Source of the DNA: Lepus europaeus
Lineage: Eukaryota > Chordata > Mammalia > Lagomorpha > Leporidae
NCBI RefSeq assembly: GCF_033115175.1
Contig: NC_084827.1
Coordinates: 150,839,701-150,903,700, forward strand
DNA: 64,000 bases
Reading direction: 5' to 3'
Positions 1 to 11,509 of this stretch are shown one piece after another; positions within the stretch are counted from its first letter, which is position 1; each line of letters starts with the position of its first letter. The translations under genes and the position numbers were made by a program. The notes below the pieces were generated by a model. It saw only the letters and a list, made by a program, of their open reading frames with translations, was not told where the DNA came from and did not search any database.

Positions 1-850
1 TTTTGGTCTATAAAAACGTGTGTATAAACACCTGCCTAAGCCATTTTAAGAAATAATAACATGGCAGTTAAAAACCACTTTGCACTGTGTTTATGAATTC
101 CCCTCCCTGGAGGCTCTGAATGTTACTCTAGCTATTCTACTTATTTACATGCCTACATTTGGGTGAAGGATTTGCAGTTGGGAGAGAGGGGTCAGGCTTT
201 CCCCCAAGACTACTGAGATTTCAATATCTTCTATTATGTTCCTGGTGCAAAATATGTAAAGGTCTGTTTCTCTGACACAGAAAATGACCCAGGTAAATAA
301 AGTGGGTCTTCATTTCAGCCACATCTTTCTCTCTAGCCATTGCTGTGGGCAATAATCCTTCCTGAAGGTAGCTGAACTGGGCTGGAATCACCTAACAGAA
401 TTGCAGATTCACTCCATAGGAACATGTTTCAGGGCACGAGGGGCCTTTTATCCCTGGGTATGAAGAAATCAAGTGGTATTTGATATCTCCCATTTCCTGC
501 AAAGTCACTGTGAGAGGGATAAGCTTCAGTTCCATATCTGGGGATTCTCATCTCTGAGCATGCAACACAATTCTTAGCTTCCTATGTCGCACTTCATGAA
601 TAAATAATAAATGACAAGCTTTCTACTGTATACACAGTGTTGTTTACTTCCAGAATTTGTGAATTGGTAACCAGTCTTTTCCATATCATTGGAAAGACAA
701 GAGCATGAAATAACACATTATTTTGTTTTTGAGCATTTCTGCTTAGCTAAGGACTGCTAATGACTATCTTTTAAAAAAATGAAGCAGTAGTGAATTTTTT
801 TTTTAACTTCAAATTTGGGGCACTGAGTCTTAAGAAGGTTTTTTTGATTA
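1..850. other. non-coding, no recognised element
   Basis: No gene and no repeat that I can name. AT-rich, with short T/A runs near 770-860. The open frames are short and overlap repeat sequence to the right. Confidence 0.5.
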
Positions 851-999
851 TTTCTTTTTTTTTTTAATTCAAAAGGCAAGAGGAGAGAGAGAAGGAAAAA
901 GAATCTTCCATCTGCTGGTTCATCCCCGAAATGTCCCTCAACAGCCAGAGTTGGGCCATACTGAAGACAGGAGTAGGGAAATCCATGTCTCTTGTGTGG
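851..999 (-). mobile_element. CSINE fragment
   Basis: T-run followed by the inverted CSINE body (AGAGAGAG, CTTCCATCTGCTGGTTCA, CCCCGAAATG). It stops in the middle of the body where antisense L1 sequence begins, so it is truncated or rearranged. Confidence 0.6.
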
Positions 1000-1384
1000 C
1001 TGGCTCTTGTGAACAATGCCGCAATGAACACTGGAGTGCAGATCTCTTTACAACGTGTTGATTTCCTTTTCTCTGGGTGTATGCCCAGAAGAGGACTGTT
1101 GTGTCACATAGTAATTCTATTTCTAATTTGTTTGGAAACCTCCATACAGTTTTCCATAACGTCCGTGCCAATCTTCATTCCCATTGCCAGTGTACAAAAA
1201 AAGTTCTCTTTTCTCCAAGCCCTCACATTTGTTATTTTTTTCACTTGTTGACAATAAACATCCTAATAGGTGCAAGGTGATATGACACAGTAGTTTTGAT
1301 TTGTATTTCCCTGATGATTAATAATTTTGAGTACCTTTTCATATGCTTGTTAGCAATTTTAATGTCTTCTTTGGAGAAATGTCT

Positions 1385-1682
1385 ACTTGCATACACACAT
1401 AGTCACACACAGATAGTCAAAGAGAGAGAGAGAAATCTCTGCTGATTAACTCCCCAAATTTCAGAAATGGCTGGGGCTGGGCTGGGGTCAAAACTGGGAG
1501 CTGAGAATTCAATCCAAGTCTCCTGTGTGGATGGCAGGAAACCAATTACTTGAGCCGTCACTCTTATACCCAAGGTCTTCATTAGCAGGAAGCTGGAGAC
1601 AGGATTTGGAGCTTGGTATCAAACCTGGACACTTCAATGTGGGACACTAACATCCTAGTCAGTGTCTTAATGGCTGGAGTAA
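1385..1682 (-). mobile_element. CSINE, older type, inside L1
   Basis: Inverted C-repeat with the GAGAGAGAGAAAT tract, GGCTGGGGCTGGGCTGG, CCAAGTCTCCTGTGTGGATGG and the tRNA-like end. Strongly diverged. The L1 resumes directly on the other side. Confidence 0.75.
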
Positions 1683-1993
1683 ATGCCCAACAACTGTCCA
1701 GTTTTTAAAATCAGATTGTTTTTCAACTTTGAATTGTATGAAATGTTTATAAATTTTGGATATCAGATGTATGGTTTGCAAATATTTTTCCCAGTTGTAG
1801 ATTGCTTTTCCTATGCAGCAGAATTCTTGTTCTACGTAGTCCCATTAATTTGCTTTGGCTTGTGTGGCCTGCATTTTTTGGTGTGAGATATATTTATTTA
1901 TATATATTTAAAACCTTGCTAAAGGCAATGTCTAGGTGCTGCCCCCCATGTTTTTTTCTACAAGTTTTATAGACCTGTCTTATATTTAGTCTT

Positions 1994-2792
1994 TTTTATA
2001 TTAAACATTTATTTAATGAATATAAATTTCCAAAGTACAGCTTATGGGTTACAATGGCTTCCCCCTCCCAAAACTTCCCTCCCGCCCGCAACCCTCCCCT
2101 TTCCCGCTCCCTTTCCCCTTCCATTCACAACAAGATTCATTTTCAATTCTCTTTATATACAGAAGATCAGTTTAGTATATATTAGGTAAAGATTTCAACA
2201 GTTTGCCCCCACATAGCAACACAAAGTGAAAAAACTACCATTGGAGTACTAATTATAGCATTAAATAACAATGTACAGCACATTAAAGACAGAGATCCTA
2301 CATAATATTTTTTAAAATTAATTAATTTTCTATGCCATTTCCAATTTAACACCAGGTTGGTTTTTTTCCTTTCCAATTATCTTTATATACAGAAGATCAA
2401 TTCAGTATATAATTAGTAAAGACCTCATCAGTTTGTACCCACATAGAAACACAAAGTGTAAAAATACTGTTTCAGTACTAGTTATAGCATCACTTCACAT
2501 TAGACAACACATTAAGGACAGATCCCACATGGGGTATAAGTACACAGTGACTCCTGTTGCTGACTTAACAATTTGACACTCCTGTTCATGGCGTCAGTAA
2601 TCTCCCTAGGCTCTAGTCATGAGTTGCCAGGGCTATGGAAGCCTTTAGAGTTCGCTGACTTTGATCTTATTCCGATAGGGTCATAGTCAAAGTGGAAGTT
2701 CTCTCCTCCCTTCGGAGAAAGGTACCTCCTTCTTTGATGGCCCCGTTCTTTCCACTGGGATCTCACTCACAAAGATCATTCATTTAGGTCTT
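1994..2792 (-). mobile_element. rabbit-type L1 3' end, antisense (double-unit 3' UTR)
   Basis: Antisense 3' terminus of a lagomorph L1: T-run, TTTATTTAATGAATATAAAT (the inverted poly(A) signal region), a C-rich pyrimidine tract at 2060-2125 (a G-rich polypurine tract on the element strand), then unique 3' UTR. Two related units of roughly 150 bases lie in tandem (about 2147-2310 and 2383-2540). The insertion splits the older L1, with a weak TSD around ATTTAG-TCTTTT on both sides. 5'-truncated; no ORF. Confidence 0.82.
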
Positions 2793-3130
2793 TTATCCAT
2801 TTTGAACTTGATTTCTGTGTATCATAAAGCATAAGGGTCCAATTTTATTCTTTCACCTGTGGGAATCAATTTTCCCAGCATCATTGAAGATCCTATTGTT
2901 TCCCCATTGTGTCTTCTTGGTACACTTGTAGTGAATTAGTTAACTGAAGGTTTGATTTATTTCTAGACTTTCTATTCTGTTCCACTGTTTTATGTGTCTT
3001 TGTGCTAGTACAATACTGTTTGATTGTTATATCTATGAAGTATAATCTTAAATACAAAAGAGTGGTACTTCCAACTTTGTTTTTCTTTCTCAGAATTGTT
3101 TTAAATTTGAGAATCTTTTATGTTTACACA

Positions 3131-3453
3131 TTTTTAAAAATATTTTTTCATCTATTTGAAAGGCAGAGCTACAGAGAAGACAAGACAGAAAGACAGAGAG
3201 CTCTTCCATCTACTGGTTCACCCCTAAATGGCTACAAGGGCTGGAGCCAGGCCAGACCGAAGCCAGAAGCCAGGAGCTTTTTCAGGGCCTCCAGGTACAA
3301 GGGCCCAAGAACTTGGGCCAACTTCTACTGCTTTCCCAGGTCACAGCAGAGAGCTAGATCAGAAGTGGAGCAGCCTGGACTCAAACCGGCACCCACACGG
3401 GATTCCAGCACTGGAGGCGGCAGCTTTACCCACTATGCCACAGCGCTGGCCCC
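3131..3453 (-). mobile_element. CSINE, full length, inside L1
   Basis: Inverted C-repeat from its T/A-rich tail (AAATATTTTTTCATCTATTTG) to the tRNA-derived head (CACAGCGCTGGCCCC). TACACAT flanks both ends as a probable short TSD. Confidence 0.85.
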
Positions 3454-3931
3454 TACACATATATGTTTGCATTTTTTTCTGTTTCAGTGAAGAATGTCAT
3501 TGGGATTTTGTTAGGAATTGCATTAAATTTGAGTATTTTTTTGAGTAGTATGGACATTTCAATCATATTCATTTTTTTGATCTATTAGCAAGGAATATCT
3601 TTTTGTGTTTTCTTCAGTTTCTTTCATTCATGTTTTGTAGTTTTCAGTATACAGATCTTTACTTCCTTGATACTATTATAAATGGAATTATTTTCCTAAT
3701 GTCTTTTTCAATTAGATATTTATTTTTGTATAAAATATTATTGATTTTTATATGTTGATTTTTGTATCCTGAAATTTTGAGTAAATTTATTGTTCTGAAA
3801 TGTGTCTTTGTGTAATCTTCAGATTTTTTTCACATAAAGGATCATATCATCTTCAAGTAGAAATTTTACTTCTTCCTTTCCAATTTTTATGCCTTTTATT
3901 TCTTTTTCTTTTATGATTGTTCTAGCTAGTA

Positions 3932-4271
3932 CAGATCTTCCTTGACTTACAATGGGATTATGTTCTGTTAAACCTATGATATGCTGAAAATATCGTGAAT
4001 CAAAACGCATTTAATGCACATAACATAGTAAGTATCATGGCTTAGCAACAGTACACTGTGGAATATTGGTTTCTTATTTTCACGGTTGGAAGAATGTCTA
4101 GGCGCTGTAGCTCCCAGCCACTACCCAGAACCTGGAGACAGAATTGCACCAAATGTCACCTATTGCTAACCTGGACAAAGATCACAACTTAAAATTTGAA
4201 GTATGATTTCTATGGACTGCTTATTACTTAAACAATTATAAGTTAAATCATTTTAAGTCAAGGACTACCTA
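3932..4271. mobile_element. Tigger-type DNA transposon relic, non-autonomous
   Basis: About 340 bases with terminal inverted repeats: left CAGATCTTCCTTGACTTAC, right end, inverted, GGTAGTCCTTGACTTA. It is flanked by TA on both sides (3930-3931, 4272-4273), the target of Tc1/mariner-class elements. Removing it with one TA restores a continuous antisense L1. No transposase frame; a small deletion derivative. The exact family was not assigned. Confidence 0.7.
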
Positions 4272-4450
4272 TACTTCCTTTACTGTGTTGAATACAAAGG
4301 ATAGAGTGAGCATCATTGCTTTGAACCAGATATTAATGGAAAAGTTTTCATTTTTCTCCATGGGTTTTATGTTAGCTGTGGATACTTATATTCTTTTGAA
4401 GAAATTTCCTTTGATACCTAAACTATTGAGAGTTTTAATCAATAAAGGAT

Positions 4451-7013
4451 AATGTCAGTTGAGATTAACATGAGAAAATGTATTTAGAGTTAAATATTCT
4501 GTAACATGAATTCTGGATTTGCCACTTAACAGTTGGGTGAATTTGACTGACTGGTATAAACTCATTAAGTATAGGTATATGTACCCTTAAAGTAAAGGTA
4601 GTGATACACACGCCATAATAAGATAAAGTATAATGAGTCGGTAAGGTTTATGAAGTTCAGAAGAATCTCATTAAATTTTAGTTTCCATCCCTTCCTTCCA
4701 AAACGTAGTCTAGCATATTTGGATGAGATGCCCCCTTCACCGCAGTCCATTCTGCAACCTAGCTGCCTGGTAGATCTATTCCAAGTGGCATTTAGGGATT
4801 CAGATATTTAAATCTTAACTAAAATGATCCTTTACTCGGTGATAGTTCAGAGTTAATAATATCTTTTAATGATTGCTGCTTTTATCAGCTGGGATTTGAC
4901 TTGATTTTAATTTCAGATCCTACTGACAGTTTTTAAGGTTGCCTTCAGCAAAATCTACCATCTGATTATCTACAAATGGCACATCTTTTATCCAAGTGAG
5001 ATAAGAAGCTAGTTTAAGAACAGAGTCATCTAAAGTCCCAGAAACTTTAAAATTTATATCAACAATTAATTCTCTGCAGCAATGTTGACCTATCAGTGGA
5101 TAAAAATAAAAATGCTTAAAGTAATAAGATAAGAACAGTGAAATGGTGACACAGCATTCTCCAAGAATGAGCTATGAGATGAGACAAGGAATGCTGAAGG
5201 TGAGAAGGGCAAAGAGGCAAAGGTGTGTTACAGAAGTGGCTGATCAACTCTTCTCAAATCATCTGAGAAAACCCTTAAGTGTAAAAGCTCCTTGGCTTCT
5301 TTCCAGGGAGTCAACTCAATAGCTCTATTGCTATACATACCTTGAAATTATTATTTGTTCTGTGTTTAAAATGGGAAATTGAAGTTTGACAAAGCCATTT
5401 GGAGTAGCCCAGAATCTCATGCAAAGCAATTGGTTCAGAGCTATTAGCACAGCAGATTTCTCGGTCCATTAAGAGTTTGATATAGTAGGTGGCATCTCCT
5501 TGTGATTCTTTTCATTTCAAGCTCCAGACAAACTGCCCTTTCTGGGTCTTTAGTCCATTTCTCTGATTACTTTTTAAGTGTCTCTCAGGAATGGTTTTCC
5601 TCAATTTGGTGCTCACTGTTCCAAGCCTTTTGCTGCTATCCCTCTCTCCTTGTTCCCTGTTTTTTTTTTTCTTTTTAAAAAAATTATCTTTGAGAAACGA
5701 TGTCATATGGAGACCTCCTAAATTTACTGTTCTCCACTCTTCACTCTTTTCTTGGCTGTCAATTTAGATTCCTCCTTTATATTCTTGCAGCAATATTTCA
5801 TGTATTCACTCTTCCTCTAAATGGTTGCCAAAATACACAGCTGCTTCCTCCTCAATATTGTGAAGATCTACCCTCTTTATCTTTCAAAAGTTAAGAAAAC
5901 CCACTTTATTTCCAACCCCAAAATTCCAGTTAACCATACAGGGGATGATGGAGTCTCTAGACATCTACATTTACATTAAGTCTACTGGTCTTTTCCTTTC
6001 TTATTTTTACCACCCATAATTCCTCTGGCTTGATCAGCTCAACTCAGGCAGGCACCCATGTCATTTCCACTGCCTTCATTCCACTGTCCATTATGGTGTC
6101 TTATCCAGACAACTGCAGTGGGCACAAGGAAGAACAACATAATATCAGTCAAAGCCATGTCCTTCCTGTTACCAGAGTCCCAGAGAGAACTTTCTTGGGA
6201 GTGGCTATCCAGTCTTTCTCACTCTTTGTTCTTCCTGGATAACAAAATAAAAATTATAGCCTATCTGAGTTAAAAGAAAGGGGCTTCCTTCCTTTTTCTG
6301 CCTTCTTCTCACAAAAGGAGGAGTGGAATATATCTGTTTCCTATGATGGTGAGTGTCAGGTGTCCAGTGTTTCACTGTTGGGGTAGTCAGTGTGTGAAAG
6401 ATGTGTGAACTTATGGCTTCATTTCCCTTATCTCTGTTAATACTCTGGTTATCTTTGTTAAACTCCAAGGGGATTGAGGCAGCCCAAGGTCTCTAGGCAG
6501 CTAAAGGGTGAGCACATACTCTGCATGTCCGAGGTCATTGGGATTGTAGGGATTAGTGAAGGAGGGGAATTATTAGGAAATGTACTTAACAAAAATGTTT
6601 TTCTATACAGTTCTTTTAGTATTATCTATTTATTTATTTTTAGCCCCTCTATCTATTAATTGGTTTGAGGCTCAGAGAAAAGAGGGGGATGACCATATAA
6701 AATTCAAAGGAGACCATGTTTTTATTTCTTTCTAGTTACTGATTATTAAAATTAGACATAAAAATGCTTAAAGTAATAATGATCAATCATTCCATAGATG
6801 CTCTCCCTTAGATATTTTGACATTGACCTTGAGAAATGGAAAGCAGTGCAGAGCCACATTGCGCCCAGTGTGATTTTAGCAACAATTCTGTAGAGAGATG
6901 GGGCTCATAGAGTTAACCATATACCGTAAATTGGGGTATAGACACATGGAAGCAAGAGAGCCTTGGCCAACTTTACTCCACAACGCTGAATAGCAGAGCC
7001 ACCGTCCTGATAA
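4451..7013. other. mostly unique DNA around the CPO relic exon
   Basis: I recognise no repeat and no gene here except the decayed CPO exon at 5089-5199. A 22-base exact repeat occurs at 5106-5127 and 6758-6779. A T-rich stretch lies near 5660-5690. Open frames in it are short, lack splice context and match nothing I know. Confidence 0.5.
5089..5199 (+). pseudogene. decayed copy of CPO exon 3
   Basis: This stretch follows CPO exon 3 (62430-62531) in the same order and orientation. It starts with CTATCAGTGGAT, has an exact 15-base match TGGTGACACAGCATT, then GAATGA-CTATGAGA with the same spacing, and ends CTGAAG followed by gtgag, the donor position of the real exon. The right half still reads in frame as MVTQHSPRMSYEMRQGMLK against VVTQHFLGMTYETRPMYYLK, one codon shorter. 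The left half is broken by about 20 bases of AT-rich extra sequence and by stop codons. A retained donor-like sequence means a genomic duplication, not a retrocopy. I could not recognise copies of exons 1 or 2 upstream. It cannot code for protein. Confidence 0.78.
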
Positions 7014-7023
7014 CCCAACTCAT

Positions 7024-7359
7024 TTCTTTTTTTGTTTTTAAAGATTTATTTATTTATTTGAAGGTTAGAGTTACACACAGAGAGAAGGAGAGGCAGAGAG
7101 AGAAAGAGGTCTTCCATCCACTGGTTCACTCCCCAGTTGGCTGCAATGGCTAGAGTTGTGCCAATTCGAAGCCAGGAGCTTCTTCTGGGTCTCCCACGTG
7201 GGTGTGGGGGCCCAAGGACTTGGGCCATCTTCTACTGCTTTCCCAGGCCATACCAGAGAGCTGGGTCAGAAGTGGGGCAGTCTGGACTCAAACCAGCACC
7301 CATATTGGATGCCTGCACTGCAGGCGGCAGCTTTACTCTCTACGCCACAGTGCCGGCCC
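7024..7359 (-). mobile_element. CSINE, full length
   Basis: Inverted C-repeat: AAAGATTTATTTATTTATTTG tail region, AGAGAGAAAGAGGTCTTCCA, CTTCTACTGCTTTCCCAGG, head ending GTGCCGGCCCC. Ten-base TSD CCCAACTCAT at 7014-7023 and 7360-7369, exact, so fairly young. Confidence 0.93.
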
Positions 7360-7456
7360 CCCAACTCATGCCTAATATAAGAGTCTGTCTCTCTTGCTTT
7401 GTGTTATGCTTTACCAAAGACAGTGAATACCTAGTCAATATTATTATAATTGTCTC

Positions 7457-7758
7457 TTGGTAACCATAGGGGATTGATTCTAGGATGCCCTGTGGGTCTG
7501 AAGAAGCTCAAGACTCTTGTATAACATGGTGTCATATTTTCATATAACCTACATACATCCTCCCATATACTTTAATCACTACTTTATTTTTAATATCTAA
7601 TATAATACAAATGCCATGTAAATAATTGTTATATCATATTTTAAGGGATTAATGACAAGGAAAAAGTCTGAACATATACGATCTTCTTTTCAAGTATTTT
7701 TGATTTCTTGTTGACTGACTGCAGACGCGGAACCTATTGATACAGAGAGTTGATGGTA
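7457..7758 (-). mobile_element. MER2-type Tigger DNA transposon relic
   Basis: Antisense of the MER2 pattern: ATAGGGGATTGATTCTAGGA, TATAACCTACATACATCCTC, ATTGTTATATCATATTTTAAGG and GACTGCAGACGCGGAACC. A relative lies in opposite orientation at 54035-54385. Non-coding. Confidence 0.7.
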
Positions 7759-7904
7759 GTTCTATACACGGGTGCCTTGAGAAGTTTTAATTTAGTTTGA
7801 GGAAGAGGTGAATTGAGTACTTCTACAACTTAAGAAGAGAGTAATTTAAAAGACACATGATATGGCTCTTGAAGAAAACAGAGCCCTTTAATCATAGCCC
7901 AAAA

Positions 7905-7944
<40 letters not shown>
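7905..7944. repeat. (ATAG)n microsatellite
   Basis: About ten uninterrupted ATAG units in 40 bases, likely polymorphic. Confidence 0.97.
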
Positions 7945-7945
<1 letters not shown>

Positions 7946-10611
7946 AATGACAGATAATCTTTTAGTTCTCCTGGATTTGGTTCTTTAAATTAAGCTACTT
8001 TACTCCTCATCACATTATTTTCTTTTCCAGAATTCCACTCATTCAGGTCTATTTGGTGCTAACTTTCCTTTCGTTTGCATCTATCTGCCTTGTTTAAATT
8101 CCTCTTTGTATTTTATTAGATAAATCTGTGCCTTGGGCAAACCATTATCTGTTTCCTAACTTCAATATTCTCAAATTTAAAATCCAACTTCAAAGATTCC
8201 CTTTTGCTCAAACCAAGAGCAGAGGAACATAACTCATTTTAGTTAGGGTACAGATACTCTGGTTAGTGATGGGGTTATTGTTCCTACTGATTTACATTGA
8301 GATTAAGCATGTTATGGGAGAATACTCAAGTTTTACCCAAGGTTTTAATTTTGTGACTCAGTAATATCCAAACTTGTTTGATAAGTTAGGGGCTATAACT
8401 GAGATCATATCATAGAAAAGGTCATCAGAGCCCGCCAAAGAAACTTAAGAGAAGAAAATGTGAGTCAAGAAGAAAGTTCTACACATGGAAAGATAGTCCT
8501 TAATCATTTGGTGGCTGACATGAGAGCTCATCTGACTCTAGACACCCTTAGCATAAGTTGTGTATTTGGGGAAAAAATAACCAAATGAGAATGAACAAAA
8601 CCTTATCACCATGGTATGGTACTTTGGGACTCATGGTACCTAGTTCTGGAATCCTCTCTTCTTGAAGTTAAAAAGTATTGTATATATTTTTTAATTTCTT
8701 AGGATAAACAGTGTGGATCCCCAACCTTAAAGAGATTAGATACTGTATGAGCTCTGTTGGTATTGGCACTCCACTAATTTCTTATTCCAGCAGCATCAGG
8801 CTATGTTGGAATTCCAGCTCCAGGAATGACTATGGCAGCATAGCAGCAGTGACACTGGAAATAGAGTTGTATCTTGAAGTGGGACCACTGTGATACAATT
8901 AGGGCCTGAGTCCTAACTTAGCCAGTAACAATGATCACATAATGAATTAATGCATGTAAGCACCTGGCAGTCATTCTAGAAATTTCCTGAAGGACTATCC
9001 AAGAGTGGCTTTCCAGCAATCAAGCAATAATATGAGAATTAATGGTGATTAGAGAACTTCTAGTGGATCCATTCCTTACCCTCTGTTGTTCAGCTCTGTA
9101 TTCTTCAAGAATGTGGTCTCCTACAAGTTGCTGCATTTCCAAAGCTTCTATATCAACAGGTTTATTTCTGGTTTGGTCAATGAGCTTTTATTAGAAGGAG
9201 TTAAGAGTGTGGGAGGAAGGGAGAAACCAGAGTATTTCTTCTCTTCCCTCTATGCCTCAGGTGGGATCTCTAGCAATGGCTGTGCATCTTTTGTGGTTCC
9301 TGTCCCCTACTGGACAGGCCTACCAAAGTTTCAGTTTCCTCTGGGTGGTCCCCATCTTCTTACATTTCTCTTCCAGCCTAGGGGTAGAAGCAATTTTTAA
9401 AATTTTAGATTGGTTAAATTTTTGTATTCTTTAAAATGGTTACATTACTTAAATTTCTCTTTATTAAATAATCAGAGTGCTTTGTGCTTCCCAGTTAGAT
9501 CTACTGAAACAATAATGAAGCCGAGGAACTTAGTGTATTAGTCAGTTATTGCCACAATAATGCTATGTAAAAGCACCTGAAACTCAAAGACTTAACACAT
9601 TTTCTCCTTTCACTCCTTGGTGGACTATTACTTGGCTGTGCTGGCCTTATTCTGGCTGAGTTCAAAGGGGTTCCATGTAGCTCTCCTCTTCTTTGGACCA
9701 GCGTTTACCCAGCATGTGTTATGATCCGTGCGTTTCCTTCTGGGACCAAGACTGACAGGGAAGCAGCTACATTCAGGTACGCTAATCTCATCGCAGATAA
9801 TCAGGCACAAAACCTCTATTGTGCAAGTTCATTGTGACTGAGTCACATTCCTTAATGTCTCACTGACTGAAACAAGTCGCATTTCAGAACACAAATGAGG
9901 AGCTGGAAAAGTATACTTGCTCCACCATAAATCTAGACAAGGATGAAGCTTTTTAAATTCTATTACAGGGAAGAATTAGTGATTAAGTCTACCACACTTG
10001 GATTAAAGCAATATTTACTCATCTCTGAGAAAATTAGCCATATTATCATTGATTGCATCTTGAATAACTGATGGCTTACTTGTACAAAATCTGTTGTTTA
10101 TACTTGTTATTTTTTTCTTTTCCCTGTGGTTTTGGTCATTGATTTTGCTTGAAGTTCAGAAATTGCAGTCAATTTTCTCTAAGGACCTTGTTTACTCAAG
10201 GGATAAGTGAGTGTTGGCTGTAATCTCTTGACTTTACACCCATCTTTCCCTGTGCTTCTTTTTGTTACTGGGGCTGGGACTTTGCTTTTCCAATTGTTTC
10301 CATTTTTGACTCTGACAGTAGGGGGCACCAGAGGGAGGACTATAAAGCTGGAGCTGGAAGAATGGGTTTTCTCCTTCCTGTTTGTTTCCTGTGGGTCTCC
10401 TTTCTGCTTCCCATTCCTAAGAGTCTCACATAGCAAAGCCTCTTCTCAGCATGAACAGGTCATCCTATGGCAGCAGTGGGATCTGGTTTGCCATGTTTCC
10501 AATGCTCACAGCACTAGCTGAGGAGCCTCCCACCTCAGGAAGACCCTCTCCCAAACATCAAAGTTTGAGTACTCCTCCAACCTCACCCCTTTCTTCCTTC
10601 TCCTTATTTTT
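7945..10611. other. unique DNA with traces of old repeats
   Basis: No gene recognised. Around 9190-9500 and 9535-9960 the sequence reads like old eutherian interspersed repeats (for example GTGTATTAGTCAGTTATTGC near 9534), class not assigned. 10140-10520 is less AT-rich and includes a candidate CTCF motif. The frames of about 100 codons near 9086 and 10207 have no recognisable homology. Confidence 0.45.
10315..10328 (+). promoter_or_regulatory. candidate CTCF-binding motif
   Basis: ACAGTAGGGGGCAC fits the CTCF core CCASYAGRKGGCRS at 13 of 14 positions, in a locally GC-richer and repeat-free stretch. A motif match alone does not prove binding. Confidence 0.35.
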
Positions 10612-10630
10612 AAGAACGAAACTGCTTTCT

Positions 10631-11490
10631 GCTGAAGAGCCCATGAGAGTATTTTAGGCATGGAAAGCCAAGACACTCTGAGGAAAAAAAGAAGACCTAA
10701 ATGAAAGATCTCTGCGAGTGAGATCCCAGTGGAAAGAACGGGGCCATCAAAGACGGAGGTACCTTTCTCTGAAGAGAGGAGAGAACTTCCACTTTGACTA
10801 TGACCCTATTGGAATAAGATTAAAGTCGGCGAACCCTAAAGGCCTCCATAGCCTCGGCAACTCATGACTAGAGCCTAGGGAGATTACTGACGCCATAAAC
10901 AAGAGTGTCAAATTGTTAAATCAACAACACGAGTCACTGTGTACTTATGTCTCATGTGGGATCTGTCCTTAATGTGTTGTCCAATGTGAAGTGATGCTAT
11001 AACTAGTACTAAAACAGTATTTTTACACTTTGTATTTCTGTGTGGGTGCAAACTGATGAAATCTTTACTAAGTATATACTGAATCGATCTTCTGTATATA
11101 AAGATAATTGAAAATAAAAAAAAAAAAACCCTGGTGTTAAATTGGAAATTGCATAGAAAATTAATTAATTTTTTAAAAATATCATGTAGGATCTCTGTCT
11201 TTAATGTGCTGTACACTGTTATTTAATGCTATAACTAGTACTCCAACAGTATTTTTTCACTTTGTGTTGCTATGTGGGTGCAAACTGTTGAAACCTTTAC
11301 TTAATATATACTAAACTGATCTTCTGTATACAAAGAGAATTGAAAATGAATCTTGTTGTGAATGGAAGGGGAGAGGGAGTGGGAAAGGGGAGGGTTGCAG
11401 GAGGGAGGGAAGTTATGGGAGGGGGGAAGCCATTGTAATCCATAAACTGTACTTTGGAAATTTATATTCATTAAATAAAAGTTAAAAAAA
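10631..11490 (+). mobile_element. rabbit-type L1 3' end, sense (double-unit 3' UTR)
   Basis: 5'-truncated L1 tail: end of coding region and 3' UTR, tandem related units (about 10930-11100 and 11170-11340), a G-rich polypurine tract (11360-11430), AATAAA near 11474 and poly(A). A 19-base TSD with two mismatches (AAGAACGAAACTGCTTTCT) sits at 10612-10630 and 11491-11509. It has the same organisation as the antisense copy at 1994-2792. Confidence 0.92.
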
Positions 11491-11509
11491 AAGAATGAAA
11501 TTGCTTTCT

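Larger units (their letters stand above)
1000..4450 (-). mobile_element. old L1, antisense, broken into five pieces
   Basis: Reverse-complement L1 3' end and ORF2 sequence in the expected order: 1000-1384, 1683-1993, 2793-3130, 3454-3929 and 4274-4450. It includes the antisense of the ORF2 C-terminal region (around AATGCCGCAATGAACA) and of the reverse transcriptase region (near 3840-3900), where the catalytic motif has decayed from xADD to EDD. The interruptions are a CSINE, a rabbit L1 tail, a second CSINE and a Tigger-type element, each listed separately. No working frame remains. Confidence 0.82.

Noticed and set aside
3002..3490. 162-codon plus-strand frame
   Set aside because: Made of antisense old L1 plus antisense CSINE; low-complexity and repeat-derived.
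4961..5030. CPO exon 2 relic near the exon 3 relic
   Set aside because: TTTCAGATCCT near 4912 resembles the exon 2 acceptor and start, but nothing after it aligns by eye.
10207..10521. Candidate small gene in the GC-richer pocket
   Set aside because: Overlapping frames on both strands, no known motif, no splice context; likely chance.
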